Shown piece after piece: positions 23,610 through 32,218 of a stretch of 34,236 nucleotides of DNA. Numbering within the stretch: position 1 is the first letter of the stretch; every line of letters begins with the position of its first letter. The position numbers were made by a program, and so were the translations under genes. The notes under the pieces were generated by a model that had not been told where the DNA came from, ran no database searches, and saw only the letters and a program-made list of their open reading frames with translations. Origin of the DNA: Deltaproteobacteria bacterium UBA5756 (GTDB lineage: Bacteria > Desulfobacterota > Syntrophorhabdia > Syntrophorhabdales > Syntrophorhabdaceae); NCBI GenBank assembly GCA_002418985.1, contig DIFE01000133.1:1-34236 (forward strand), written 5' to 3'.

Positions 23610-24783
23610 TGTGTAGGTCGATGGCCCGTGTATAAGCATCCATAATCATCTGGTAATTGACGTCCCGCGTGTACTTTTCTTCAAAAATGGTCCTTCCTTT
23701 TTGCCCCATCCGTTCGGCTTGAGCGGGATCGGTGTTGAGTATTTTCATTATTTTTGCGAGTTCGTTGTCTGCTCCCGGTGTGAAGACAAACCCGTTTACT
23801 CCATCCTTAACCATCTCCGACATAACACCGATGTTGGAAACAACGGCTGGCTTGCCGGCCGACATGGCCTCCAGAAGAACCATCGGGACTCCTTCATACC
23901 ACAGCGACGCCAAAACTAAAAACCTTGCCTTCAGCAGGTGCTCCATGCACTGGCTGTGGTTCTTAACCCCCAGGTATTCGACGTTTTCCAGTTGATATTC
24001 TTCTATCTTTCGAACCAGATACTCCTTGAGTGGACCATCTCCTATTATCTTGAAGGGCAATTCCGGACACATTCTAAGCGCATCAAGCAGGGAGGGTATA
24101 CCCTTTTCTTCACCGATCCTGCCGATGTAGATACCATACCCTAAATCCTCATACGTCGGTTCTACGGGTTCTTGGAGGAAATTGGTCTTTACATAGAAAC
24201 TCCTCGATGGAAAACCAAGGCGCACATACGTATCGAGTGCAAAATCACTGAGGACAATATAGAGGTCTACACAATTTTGCCAGGTTCTTATCATACGGTG
24301 GAAATAAACGATGGCCGCCATCCCGGCCGTCTGGAGAGAAGAATCACGGTAGCATCCATGGAGTATGCCTGGCAGAAAACGCATGCCCGAGCATTCTTCG
24401 CAGACACTCCCTTCCCTGAAAAGAAGAGCGCCGGGGCATACGATCCTAAAATGATGCAAGGTCTGCACTACTGGTATGCCAGCATTCTTACAGGCACGGT
24501 AAGCAGACGGCGAAACCAGCGGGAAGATATTGTGGAAATGGGCAACGTCCGGTCTTTCTCTCTCCGCCAGCACGCGAATCTCCTCATAGTCAATCCGGGA
24601 CCAGACCGCCCTCAGTGGAATCATTGTCTTTCCAACAATCGTCATACCATTGATCTCTGAATTCTGTCGCGTATAGCTAAGAACGCTGTGGCCCTTGGAT
24701 TCAAGCAATTGTCTCTCTTGCTCGAAGACAGTGTTTTCACCGCTTGGCGGTCTCAGATAATCGTGAACCATAAGAACCTTCAT
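23584..24783 (-). CDS. Glycosyltransferase family 4
   Basis: The 399-residue GT-B retaining glycosyltransferase has an N-terminal acceptor domain opening MKVLMVHDYLRPPSGENTVF with VAHFHNIFPLVSPSAY and VQTLHHFRIVCPG. The C-terminal donor domain has YIGRIGEEKGIPSLLDAL, KIIGDGPLKEYL and the EX7E-type stretch ASLWYEGVPMVLLEAMSAGKP. The conserved Cys pair in CEECSGMRFLPGILHGCY is common in this subgroup. AAGGAAGG lies just before the ATG. It follows the upstream glycosyltransferase gene by 24 bases and should add a sugar to the lipid-linked repeat unit. Confidence 0.92.
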   Translation of the reverse strand: MKVLMVHDYLRPPSGENTVFEQERQLLESKGHSVLSYTRQNSEINGMTIVGKTMIPLRAVWSRIDYEEIRVLAERERPDVAHFHNIFPLVSPSAYRACKNAGIPVVQTLHHFRIVCPGALLFREGSVCEECSGMRFLPGILHGCYRDSSLQTAGMAAIVYFHRMIRTWQNCVDLYIVLSDFALDTYVRLGFPSRSFYVKTNFLQEPVEPTYEDLGYGIYIGRIGEEKGIPSLLDALRMCPELPFKIIGDGPLKEYLVRKIEEYQLENVEYLGVKNHSQCMEHLLKARFLVLASLWYEGVPMVLLEAMSAGKPAVVSNIGVMSEMVKDGVNGFVFTPGADNELAKIMKILNTDPAQAERMGQKGRTIFEEKYTRDVNYQMIMDAYTRAIDLHNGKTKESR

Positions 24784-24807
24784 TACCTTCCTTCCCCGAA
24801 TACAGTT

Positions 24808-26025
24808 CTAATTTCTATCTACCGCTATGCGCTTGTAGATGTCGTTTATCAGTTCACCCTTATTACTCCAATGGTATCTCCGAGACCTTTCTCTGGCACC
24901 CTCTGCGAGTTTGTTTCTTAGTTCATGGTCTGCACCTAGTCTTAGCACCGCTGAGGCAAGGCTACGAACAACGTCTTGGTAGCCCTGTATCCCGGCTTTG
25001 ATTCCACACGTTTCATCGATGAACTCGCCAGGTCCACCGAAATCGAGGCAAATTACGGGCTTGCCTAATGCCAGCGCCTCCAGTACGACCATCCCGCCGC
25101 CCTCGGTACTTGGAAATAAGAAAACATCTGCGTCCTGCATGACAGAAAGCGCGTCCCCCCTTGGCAGCCATCGAATAAACTTCACCCGGTTGGACAATCC
25201 ATAGCTTTCCACCCTGCTCTTAAGGCTGGACATCATAGGGCCTTCGCCCAGCATAGTGAAGAGTATGTCCTTGTTTGTATTTGATGCTTCTATGAAGGCG
25301 TCCAACGCTATATGAGGACACTTCATCGGAACGAAACGACCCATGAAGAAGAACATTACGTTTCTTCTTTCAGAAAAAGGGTGTTGTTTCAGATCATCTT
25401 CAACACCTATCGCTGGTTCGATGACCGTCTTGTTTCTGGCCAGCCAGCCGAGCGGAGGTAGGTTTAGAGATTCCTTGTTAATAAGGAGAACCTTTCTGGC
25501 CCTTATGGTCGATAGCCAGAAAAGTGGGTCGATAAACCTTACCACACATTGGAAAACAAATCTCATCGTATCAAAGAAACGCGACCTGTATTTATCTAGC
25601 AATGGCCAAGGGATTCTTGGATGGCTCCCTATGGGACCCCATACAAAAGGTATTGAAAGAAGTGGGAAAAAGGTCCACAACCAATCGTTGACAAAGGACG
25701 TATGGTGTCCCACGTCAAATTTGTGTTTGCAGTCCAGTCGCCGAGCTTGTTTTAATGCAGCAAATTGCCAGAGATAATAGTATGTCCTTACCCCTCTCTG
25801 GCCCTTTTTGAAGAAACTAATCCACTGTGGAAGATCGACATATTCAAAGTGAACGTTTGGCATCGGATTCTTAGACAATTCTCTTTCTATGCTCTGGCGG
25901 TTATTCTTCCTTGTCAGAACCCATACTTCATTCTCCTCAGCTATTGTTTTGACCCAGTTCCACCCAACCCCGGGTTCCGAACCTTTATCAGGTTCACATG
26001 CATATGCTGAAACCAATACCTTCAT
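24808..26025 (-). CDS. Glycosyltransferase family 4
   Basis: The 405-residue GT4 enzyme begins MKVLVSAYACEPDKGSEPGV, the typical opening of a subgroup found in polysaccharide loci. The donor domain has FFMGRFVPMKCPHIALDAF, TMLGEGPMMSSL and FPSTEGGGMVVLEALALGKP with the conserved Glu residues. The start is firm: the ATG overlaps the stop of the preceding gene as ATGA, and the 17 codons upstream in frame lie inside that gene. It should transfer a sugar onto the growing repeat unit; donor and linkage are unknown. Confidence 0.92.
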   Translation of the reverse strand: MKVLVSAYACEPDKGSEPGVGWNWVKTIAEENEVWVLTRKNNRQSIERELSKNPMPNVHFEYVDLPQWISFFKKGQRGVRTYYYLWQFAALKQARRLDCKHKFDVGHHTSFVNDWLWTFFPLLSIPFVWGPIGSHPRIPWPLLDKYRSRFFDTMRFVFQCVVRFIDPLFWLSTIRARKVLLINKESLNLPPLGWLARNKTVIEPAIGVEDDLKQHPFSERRNVMFFFMGRFVPMKCPHIALDAFIEASNTNKDILFTMLGEGPMMSSLKSRVESYGLSNRVKFIRWLPRGDALSVMQDADVFLFPSTEGGGMVVLEALALGKPVICLDFGGPGEFIDETCGIKAGIQGYQDVVRSLASAVLRLGADHELRNKLAEGARERSRRYHWSNKGELINDIYKRIAVDRN

Positions 26026-27497
26026 AGCAATAAACTCACTTTCTCCTTCGTGGCCCGCGCAAGCAACCCTTTCCATCGGGTAAGAAGCTCCTCTCCACCG
26101 ACGGTACGGCCATAACCCCTGAAATGGAAAAGATACATCGTGATCATATCGACAAGATAGAAGGCGATTAGGGCATGGTAAACATCGCCCTCGATTCCAA
26201 TCATTGCTGCGCTTTTCTTCAAGAACCTGCCTTCGGACGAGTCGTCACCTATCAACCGCTCCCATAGCGAACCTTCTGAGGCATGGTCTACTAGTATCCC
26301 TTTCTGCAGAACAAAATGGAACGCATCGGAAAGAGGGACCCACTCCGTTCGCCCAAACTCCCAGTCGAACACATATAGAAACCCTTCTGCAAGAAAGGTG
26401 TTCCACGGAGTGAAGTCCCGGTGCGCAAGACTCAGAGGAACTCTTGCCTCATCAATAATATCAGAAGACCACTCAAGGGCATCGGCAAGGTTTCGAAGCG
26501 GTTCGTCCTCTGCATACCCCTCAAGCCCGCGAACTCGTTCCGTCACCTCTAGGTAAACCGGTGCCTCCCTGAATCGCCGATCCACCCTTGTTTCCTTGAA
26601 AAGCCGTCCCAAAAAATCACCGTGCATGACCTCCGGGACCAGTGGGGCGCAGGAGAGGTGTGTTTTTTTCGTCGATTGCACGAGCACCGTTATTCCGTCT
26701 ATGGTTACTCCAGAAAACATTACATCGGGTACCATTGCATCACCAAGGTCGAGACCGGCAACGAGTTTGATCATATTCGCCTCGTTCTCAACCATCGCCT
26801 TTGTTTGAAAGTTGTCACCTATTTTACAGTAACCCAGTATCGACCCGCAGACATCCATTATTTGTATGGTCGGCTTTCTGAGGTATCCCTGTGTTCCCGT
26901 GAAAAGGGCAAGCTGAACGTCTTTACCAAAACACTTCACAAGAATGGCCGGCAACCCTTTCATGGCTGGCTCATTCTTGTACGACACGTACATAAGCCAT
27001 GGCGTCCATACGGTCGAAAGTCCGAACCGGGCAAGCCAATAGGCCAAAAACTTGCGAAGCTTTGCTTTCCAGAGGCTCGGCTGATATAGAGCCAGCGAAG
27101 CTGACGCACAGGCCCTGTTTTCGACGGGCAGAATAAGACGGAGATCTTGTATGGAAGGCGATAATCCGTACACTTTTGGCGCGCGAAGACTGTCCTCGAC
27201 TTTGGGTGAACCGAAGCGATCGCGAGGCATGACAATCACTGCGGCTCCTTCCAGACCCGCCGCATCGATGGTTGCTTCAAGCTTTCCTCGTTCCGGGGGA
27301 ACATCAAAAAACGAAAACACAAGGTCGAAGGCACCCTTCTCCGCACTTCCCAATCGATCTACATCAGTTATAGCTAGATGCTTTATCTTCTTTCTGAAAG
27401 CAGCTATGACGTTCGTATCGCTTATCCCCGCGATGAGACCCCGCTCAAAAGAATTGGCTGACAGAAGAAGCAAAGCCTCGGCAATCCTCTCATCCAT
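26022..27497 (-). CDS. APH-fold kinase-like protein with methyltransferase-like N-terminal domain
   Basis: The 491-residue predicted cytoplasmic protein has two parts. Residues 1-150 look like a worn-down Rossmann methyltransferase region (IKHLAITDVDRLG, FDLVFSFFDVP, AAVIVMPRDRFG) with no recognisable S-adenosylmethionine-binding GxGxG. Residues about 180-490 carry the aminoglycoside-phosphotransferase/choline-kinase fold. The catalytic loop is HRDFTPWN (359-366: Asp361, Asn366) and the metal-binding DWEFG has Asp378. With these residues present it should bind ATP and phosphorylate a small molecule, sugar or lipid, but the target is unknown. It overlaps the preceding nucleotidyltransferase-kinase gene by eight bases and the next glycosyltransferase gene by four, so the pair is built into the operon. 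Confidence 0.75.
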   Translation of the reverse strand: MDERIAEALLLLSANSFERGLIAGISDTNVIAAFRKKIKHLAITDVDRLGSAEKGAFDLVFSFFDVPPERGKLEATIDAAGLEGAAVIVMPRDRFGSPKVEDSLRAPKVYGLSPSIQDLRLILPVENRACASASLALYQPSLWKAKLRKFLAYWLARFGLSTVWTPWLMYVSYKNEPAMKGLPAILVKCFGKDVQLALFTGTQGYLRKPTIQIMDVCGSILGYCKIGDNFQTKAMVENEANMIKLVAGLDLGDAMVPDVMFSGVTIDGITVLVQSTKKTHLSCAPLVPEVMHGDFLGRLFKETRVDRRFREAPVYLEVTERVRGLEGYAEDEPLRNLADALEWSSDIIDEARVPLSLAHRDFTPWNTFLAEGFLYVFDWEFGRTEWVPLSDAFHFVLQKGILVDHASEGSLWERLIGDDSSEGRFLKKSAAMIGIEGDVYHALIAFYLVDMITMYLFHFRGYGRTVGGEELLTRWKGLLARATKEKVSLLL

Positions 27498-28884
27498 GGA
27501 CGTGACGGCCCGTCCTTATTTCAAGCCTTTTTTCAAGCATATCAACAATCTGATCCTCTATCCGGGAAACCTCATCAAGGACCGGCTGGTCAACACTAAC
27601 CTTGCAAACATTGTGAAGACGAGCGGAAAGACGATCTATCGACATGAGTTGCCTTTCAATCTCCTCCACGGGAATCTCCTGTTTGCGTCCGTAAAGTACA
27701 TGAGAGGGACCGGCGAGAACGAACAGAACATCCCCCTTCGGCACGAGAGACAAGCAGGTGACCGGCAGCCATGCGGGAATATTGAGGCGGAATCTCTTTG
27801 TGTCCACGAGAAAGTCATAATAGTAACGCTCAAACACAACCAGGTGGGTACGAATCTTTGGCCAAAAGGCCTTCGGGAAATATCCCAACAGGTAATCACA
27901 GAAATAGTAAAAGAACCTTATCGTGGAACCCGTCACCCCTTTCGGGGGAAGGCCGTGTGGGTCGTAATTAGGGGCATCCGGTTCCTTCCACCTGGCCGGA
28001 GTCAGCAGCTTTCTGGGCGGTGGTAAGAGATAAGGCCGCCAGTGCATCCTCCTAACATTTCTGAAGCCATACCTCAGACGCTGAAGAAGCAGATCCGCAA
28101 TAGTCGACTTCCCTCCTCCGTCGGGGGAGATGAAGATGGCTATCAAGCCGGTGGGAGCCAAAATACGTCCCAAGACCCTTCTTGCGAGCCAAAGCATACC
28201 CAATGCGGGCAGATGAGGCTTAAGTACTCTATGGCGCAGAGACAAAGACCTACGAAGCGCTCTTATGATATTTGCCTGCTCAGAAGGGTCTGTTCCACGA
28301 ATAAGCTTTTTGACGTCGCCTACTCTGTCTGCGCCGAAGTAGCGAGCAACCATCCTGGTAATGGCCTCGCCACCTTCATCAAACAGAGCGCTCAATTTCG
28401 CCTCGTGCTCTGGTGAGAAGCTGCCCTTGACCACCTTCTTTATGAGGAGGTAACAGGCTTCAGCCGGCACGGACGGAATGTAGAAGTTCTTGTACGGCCT
28501 TCTGCCTTCGATGAGCACCTTTGTCTTGAGAATGTATCGCCCTAGACCGTAGTCGTCGTTCAGGAAATCGAGTTGGACAAATCCGGGACTTCCATCGGCA
28601 TCCCGGAAAAAAACAACATAGTAGTAACAACGAGGTATGTCATAGTACAGTTTTTGAATGACTTTGAAGCCCAGCGACCTGCAAACATCGAATACAATCC
28701 CGTTGACCTCCTCAAGATCACTGGAGGCGACAGCCATATCTACATCGGATGAGGCAAAAACCGGCAGGCTTTCGTAGGAATGCAGTACACAATACCGAAC
28801 CGACTCAGAGGCAAATCGGTCAAAGAGGGCGGTCAGAAAACTCCCAACTTTGGCTGAAAAACGAAAATTATCATTCTTAGTCAT
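27490..28884 (-). CDS. Nucleotidyltransferase-like/thymidylate-kinase-like fusion protein
   Basis: The 464-residue predicted cytoplasmic protein has an N-terminal half (about 1-200) like the nucleotidyltransferase fold, with SSDVDMAV supplying Asp47 and Asp49 and a third acidic candidate in FVQLDFLND. The C-terminal half (about 248-440) is a P-loop kinase of the thymidylate-kinase type, with Walker A SPDGGGKST (253-261) and FERYYYDFLVDTKRF (about 352-366) at the place of the DRY motif. Metabolic thymidylate kinase is only about 210 residues and stands alone, so this fusion probably modifies a polysaccharide precursor or lipid. The true substrate is unknown. It starts 15 bases after wzy with no strong ribosome site and overlaps the next gene by eight bases. 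Confidence 0.75.
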   Translation of the reverse strand: MTKNDNFRFSAKVGSFLTALFDRFASESVRYCVLHSYESLPVFASSDVDMAVASSDLEEVNGIVFDVCRSLGFKVIQKLYYDIPRCYYYVVFFRDADGSPGFVQLDFLNDDYGLGRYILKTKVLIEGRRPYKNFYIPSVPAEACYLLIKKVVKGSFSPEHEAKLSALFDEGGEAITRMVARYFGADRVGDVKKLIRGTDPSEQANIIRALRRSLSLRHRVLKPHLPALGMLWLARRVLGRILAPTGLIAIFISPDGGGKSTIADLLLQRLRYGFRNVRRMHWRPYLLPPPRKLLTPARWKEPDAPNYDPHGLPPKGVTGSTIRFFYYFCDYLLGYFPKAFWPKIRTHLVVFERYYYDFLVDTKRFRLNIPAWLPVTCLSLVPKGDVLFVLAGPSHVLYGRKQEIPVEEIERQLMSIDRLSARLHNVCKVSVDQPVLDEVSRIEDQIVDMLEKRLEIRTGRHVHG

Positions 28885-28899
28885 CTAAAACACCGGTGA

Positions 28900-30336
28900 T
28901 TATCGTGCATGGGTAAGCCCATGCGATTCAGGAGCGGATGTAAAACCTCGATGCTGTGTCGACAACTGAGAATATCCAAGTATAAGCAAAAAAACGATGA
29001 ATTCCATATCATGCATAACGAGCGCAGTCGCGGTAACGGATCGAAATGTTAGCAGAACGACTATCGAAACCATGAAAGTATGAAACAGCAGGGTTTCAGG
29101 ATGCATTTTCTTCGAGTATTTTAGGAATGTTCGAAGAAGTTGAATCCATACTCCAAATATCGCACAGAGCCAAGGTATTACACCAACGAGTCCCAAATTA
29201 ACAAGCACGTCGAAGATGGACCCGTGAAGTCCAATCATACTACTTCCCTTCAAGACGTCAAAGCGCGCACCAGACGCAAACCCATAACCAAACATGGGTG
29301 ATTTCTTAAACATTTCCCACGCATACTCCCATGCCAAGGTACGGCCTGTAAGTGTTTGAATCATGACGGGGTTCTCCCCTTTTATCATGTACCCGACAAT
29401 AATATCGCTCAGCGCACCCGATATAAACACAATGCCGGCAATAACACACGTTACGATGATCCATTTGATCTTCTTATTCAAGACAAGGAACATGAGGATA
29501 GCGAAGAATACCCCAACCGTTGATGTACGTGATTGGGCTAGCAGAAAGATCGGCAAAGTGAGTAGAGTGACTGTTGAGAAGAAAATCTTTTCCTTTTTCA
29601 ATTTAGAAGCGACGACGCCAAAACAAGATGACAGTAGTAGAAGAGCGCTTATAAAGCCGACTTTGTTTGGATTGATAACCGGTAGTATTCCACGTAACTG
29701 TTTTCCGAAAATACCCTTGCCGCTCTTAAGAGCAGCAGTGGGCCAAACCATCATCCCGATCCAAACTGTAATTTCCATAAACAGGAAAACGCCTATTGCA
29801 ATAACAAAGAATTGAACGAATTCTCTCAGGTTATTGCAGGAACCCAAGATTGACACAACCAAAATTACATCAGTGAACGTTTCCGTAGCTTTGTAAAGGG
29901 TGTACATGGGAGCGGAGGAATACAGCGTAGATAAAATACCGGCGCAAGAGTAAACCAGCGCAAAAGTTAACAGGCTAAACATAAGGTAATTCAACGAACC
30001 CTTTCGAAACCGTAGAACTCCAATCAATAGGGCAAGGACAATTTGTGCTATCCTGAATCCGGCAACAGTATCGACTGGAGCCGCTTCAAACTCAGCGCTG
30101 AGTCTGACACGCCACAACATGATGCTGGAAAACAGCAACACCAAACCAACCTTCAACAATGTCTCATTTGCCAGACTTCTTCGGAGTATGGTAAACGAGG
30201 TCCTGATTATGTGTTTATTTATAAGGAGATAGGTTATCGATACAACCAACAGAATTATCGGCATCTTGACACCAGCAAAAAACAGCAGCAGAGCCATCAA
30301 TGCCAGGTAGCCAGTTATCACAATGTAACTCGTCAT
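28900..30336 (-). CDS. wzy: O-antigen/exopolysaccharide polymerase (Wzy/ligase family)
   Basis: The 478-residue inner-membrane protein has about twelve predicted helices and the Wzy_C/O-antigen-ligase pattern. A large periplasmic loop between late helices carries TLTGRTLAWEYAWEMFKKSP and GYGFASGARFDV, followed by GLHGSIFDVLVNLGLVGVI, where Arg and His residues typically contact the lipid-linked sugar. It should join the flipped repeat units in the periplasm. A ligase acting on lipid A core is an alternative, but the surrounding Wzx, Wzz and export genes favour polymerase. It starts 25 bases after the upstream hydrolase gene. Confidence 0.88.
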   Translation of the reverse strand: MTSYIVITGYLALMALLLFFAGVKMPIILLVVSITYLLINKHIIRTSFTILRRSLANETLLKVGLVLLFSSIMLWRVRLSAEFEAAPVDTVAGFRIAQIVLALLIGVLRFRKGSLNYLMFSLLTFALVYSCAGILSTLYSSAPMYTLYKATETFTDVILVVSILGSCNNLREFVQFFVIAIGVFLFMEITVWIGMMVWPTAALKSGKGIFGKQLRGILPVINPNKVGFISALLLLSSCFGVVASKLKKEKIFFSTVTLLTLPIFLLAQSRTSTVGVFFAILMFLVLNKKIKWIIVTCVIAGIVFISGALSDIIVGYMIKGENPVMIQTLTGRTLAWEYAWEMFKKSPMFGYGFASGARFDVLKGSSMIGLHGSIFDVLVNLGLVGVIPWLCAIFGVWIQLLRTFLKYSKKMHPETLLFHTFMVSIVVLLTFRSVTATALVMHDMEFIVFLLILGYSQLSTQHRGFTSAPESHGLTHAR

Positions 30337-30361
30337 TACAGGATGGTGTCTCGCTTAATAG

Positions 30362-32218
30362 TTAGTTATTATTCTTGAGCGATAGGATCTTTTCAATTAT
30401 TCGTTGTCTGATTGAATTAGGCGACTGAGTGAAATCTAAACCTGCAATGAAACTTGCGACATCTCGTTCTTTGCCTGATTTCTGAGCAAGGTCACTGAGA
30501 GTCGCCAAGTAACGAATATCATCAATCCCTTCCCTGAGGCCCTCCCATTGTACCGTTGGAATCGGACCCGTAGGGGTCGGATAGGTCATCATGTGGTCAC
30601 GATACTTCTTATGATCGAAGTCGTCCCAAGGATCTTGCCCCATCTCACATTGATATGCATAAATCGCTATTCCATCCACCTGCAGTCTCGACAACAAGAA
30701 TCCATAATTATATCGATAGACAGCGGGTTTTTCCTCGCCACCTTGCGGATTCCCATATATCCAAATCTTGTTTTTCTTCTTATGAACACTTTCTACTATA
30801 CCACGCCCCGGCGGGCCTCTGAAGATAGCCAAATCCAGCAGATCATCTATGATTCCCAAAAAAGATTGATCCGTTGCAGTCATGGTCATTGCGCCAGCTT
30901 CCTGAATGGTCTGTAACATGGCCCTTTCAAGCGGCAACAATTCGGATTTGAGTTCGTCTACTGCATAGTAATAAGTCTTTTGTATCATGCGCGACCGTGC
31001 GAATCCTACCAGCGTTGCAACATCCTTATTCAATTTCTTCAGGGATTCATGGTCGGTAGCCAATTTTGGCCAGGCGGTAAGATAAAGCGAAGTCCTGTCC
31101 AATCCCGCAGAATCCTTTAGGTCCAAGATATCATTCAGCACATCCAGATCCAGCTTTCTATGAGATATGATAACGTTGTTTATCCCGTGCGACTTAATAT
31201 CGAGAAAATCCTTGAACATGGAGGGCTTGGTCTTAAAATGAAACAGATCGTGATTCTTCGATTGTTTCAGGTTGTTGAGATAGTACATCGTATAATACAG
31301 CTTTGGTTGTTTCAATTCAAAAGGGAGCACGGTGAGCACGAGCTGTATTCTTGTCGAGCTGGCGTTCTTTGGTCTTATGTGGATTGATCCTTCATATTTT
31401 CCTGGCTTGGAATCCTCCGGGACTTTGAGAGTTATCCAAATCTGTTTGTTGGAGTGTTTCTCGCAATTGAACGGCATTAACCTGTCTTTGTCGCCCGTGG
31501 CTTTGAAATCCCGAATGACATTCACTTGATAGGTGTGATCTACCTGTACGAGCGCGTCATCATGCAGTAGCAACTCGGGAGTCAACGTCTTCTTCTTGAT
31601 AAGCATTTCGGGTTCAGGAATCGATACCCCGTGTTTATCGTTGCGTTGAGATTCTCCGGCTTGATACCATGGCTTGACAACCCGTATATCGATATATTTG
31701 CTTTCAATTTCTCTCGCGGCGCTTACCCTGTTTACTGGTTGGAGACTGGAAACAGTGATTCTTACATTTTCCAGACCAAGGTCTCCTGTTCGAATGACAA
31801 AGCTTGCAGGCTCATATTCTCCCCTACAAGCCCGAACGTTTATCAGCTTGGATTTTGTGGTATTCTTCAACGAATGGGTTTTAGGAAGCACTTTGTCATC
31901 CGTGATTGGATCTGAAATTACAAGAATGTCATAGGCGGGCCCTTTTAGCGGCCATTCCGTCGTCTTGAAGTAGTCGCTATTTGGAGGCGCGTATGCCCCG
32001 ATAATAAACCATTTAGCATGGTTCTTTGTGAATGACGCCTGCTGCCCAACTACAATATAGGGCTTACCCTGGGTTACGGAGCGACAGATATTGTCGGGTG
32101 TAAAGGATTGAGTGTCTGCTGTCGAAACCGAAGCTACGACACTTGTCCCCATAACAAAGATGAACGCAATTGAAAGGAATAAGAACAACAGGCTATGATA
32201 GGCTGACTCTTTGCACAA
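30362..32218 (-). CDS. Secreted GH123-like glycoside hydrolase (DUF4091 type)
   Basis: The 618-residue exported protein has a signal peptide covering about residues 8-30 (LLFLFLSIAFIFVMGTSVVA). A beta-sandwich-like region holds VRACRGEYEPASFVIRTGDL and KVPEDSKPGKYEGSIHI. A TIM-barrel region follows (about 330-560), and the C-terminal motif VQWEGLREGIDDIRYLATL is typical of DUF4091. In TYYYAVDELKSE an Asp-Glu pair sits as in GH123 beta-N-acetylgalactosaminidases, which use substrate-assisted catalysis; a 2-acetamido sugar may therefore be the target. Its position between flippase and polymerase suggests trimming or release of the locus's own polymer. The start is TTG at 32218 with GGAG seven bases upstream, overlapping the flippase gene by 26 bases. 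Confidence 0.8.
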   Translation of the reverse strand: MCKESAYHSLLFLFLSIAFIFVMGTSVVASVSTADTQSFTPDNICRSVTQGKPYIVVGQQASFTKNHAKWFIIGAYAPPNSDYFKTTEWPLKGPAYDILVISDPITDDKVLPKTHSLKNTTKSKLINVRACRGEYEPASFVIRTGDLGLENVRITVSSLQPVNRVSAAREIESKYIDIRVVKPWYQAGESQRNDKHGVSIPEPEMLIKKKTLTPELLLHDDALVQVDHTYQVNVIRDFKATGDKDRLMPFNCEKHSNKQIWITLKVPEDSKPGKYEGSIHIRPKNASSTRIQLVLTVLPFELKQPKLYYTMYYLNNLKQSKNHDLFHFKTKPSMFKDFLDIKSHGINNVIISHRKLDLDVLNDILDLKDSAGLDRTSLYLTAWPKLATDHESLKKLNKDVATLVGFARSRMIQKTYYYAVDELKSELLPLERAMLQTIQEAGAMTMTATDQSFLGIIDDLLDLAIFRGPPGRGIVESVHKKKNKIWIYGNPQGGEEKPAVYRYNYGFLLSRLQVDGIAIYAYQCEMGQDPWDDFDHKKYRDHMMTYPTPTGPIPTVQWEGLREGIDDIRYLATLSDLAQKSGKERDVASFIAGLDFTQSPNSIRQRIIEKILSLKNNN

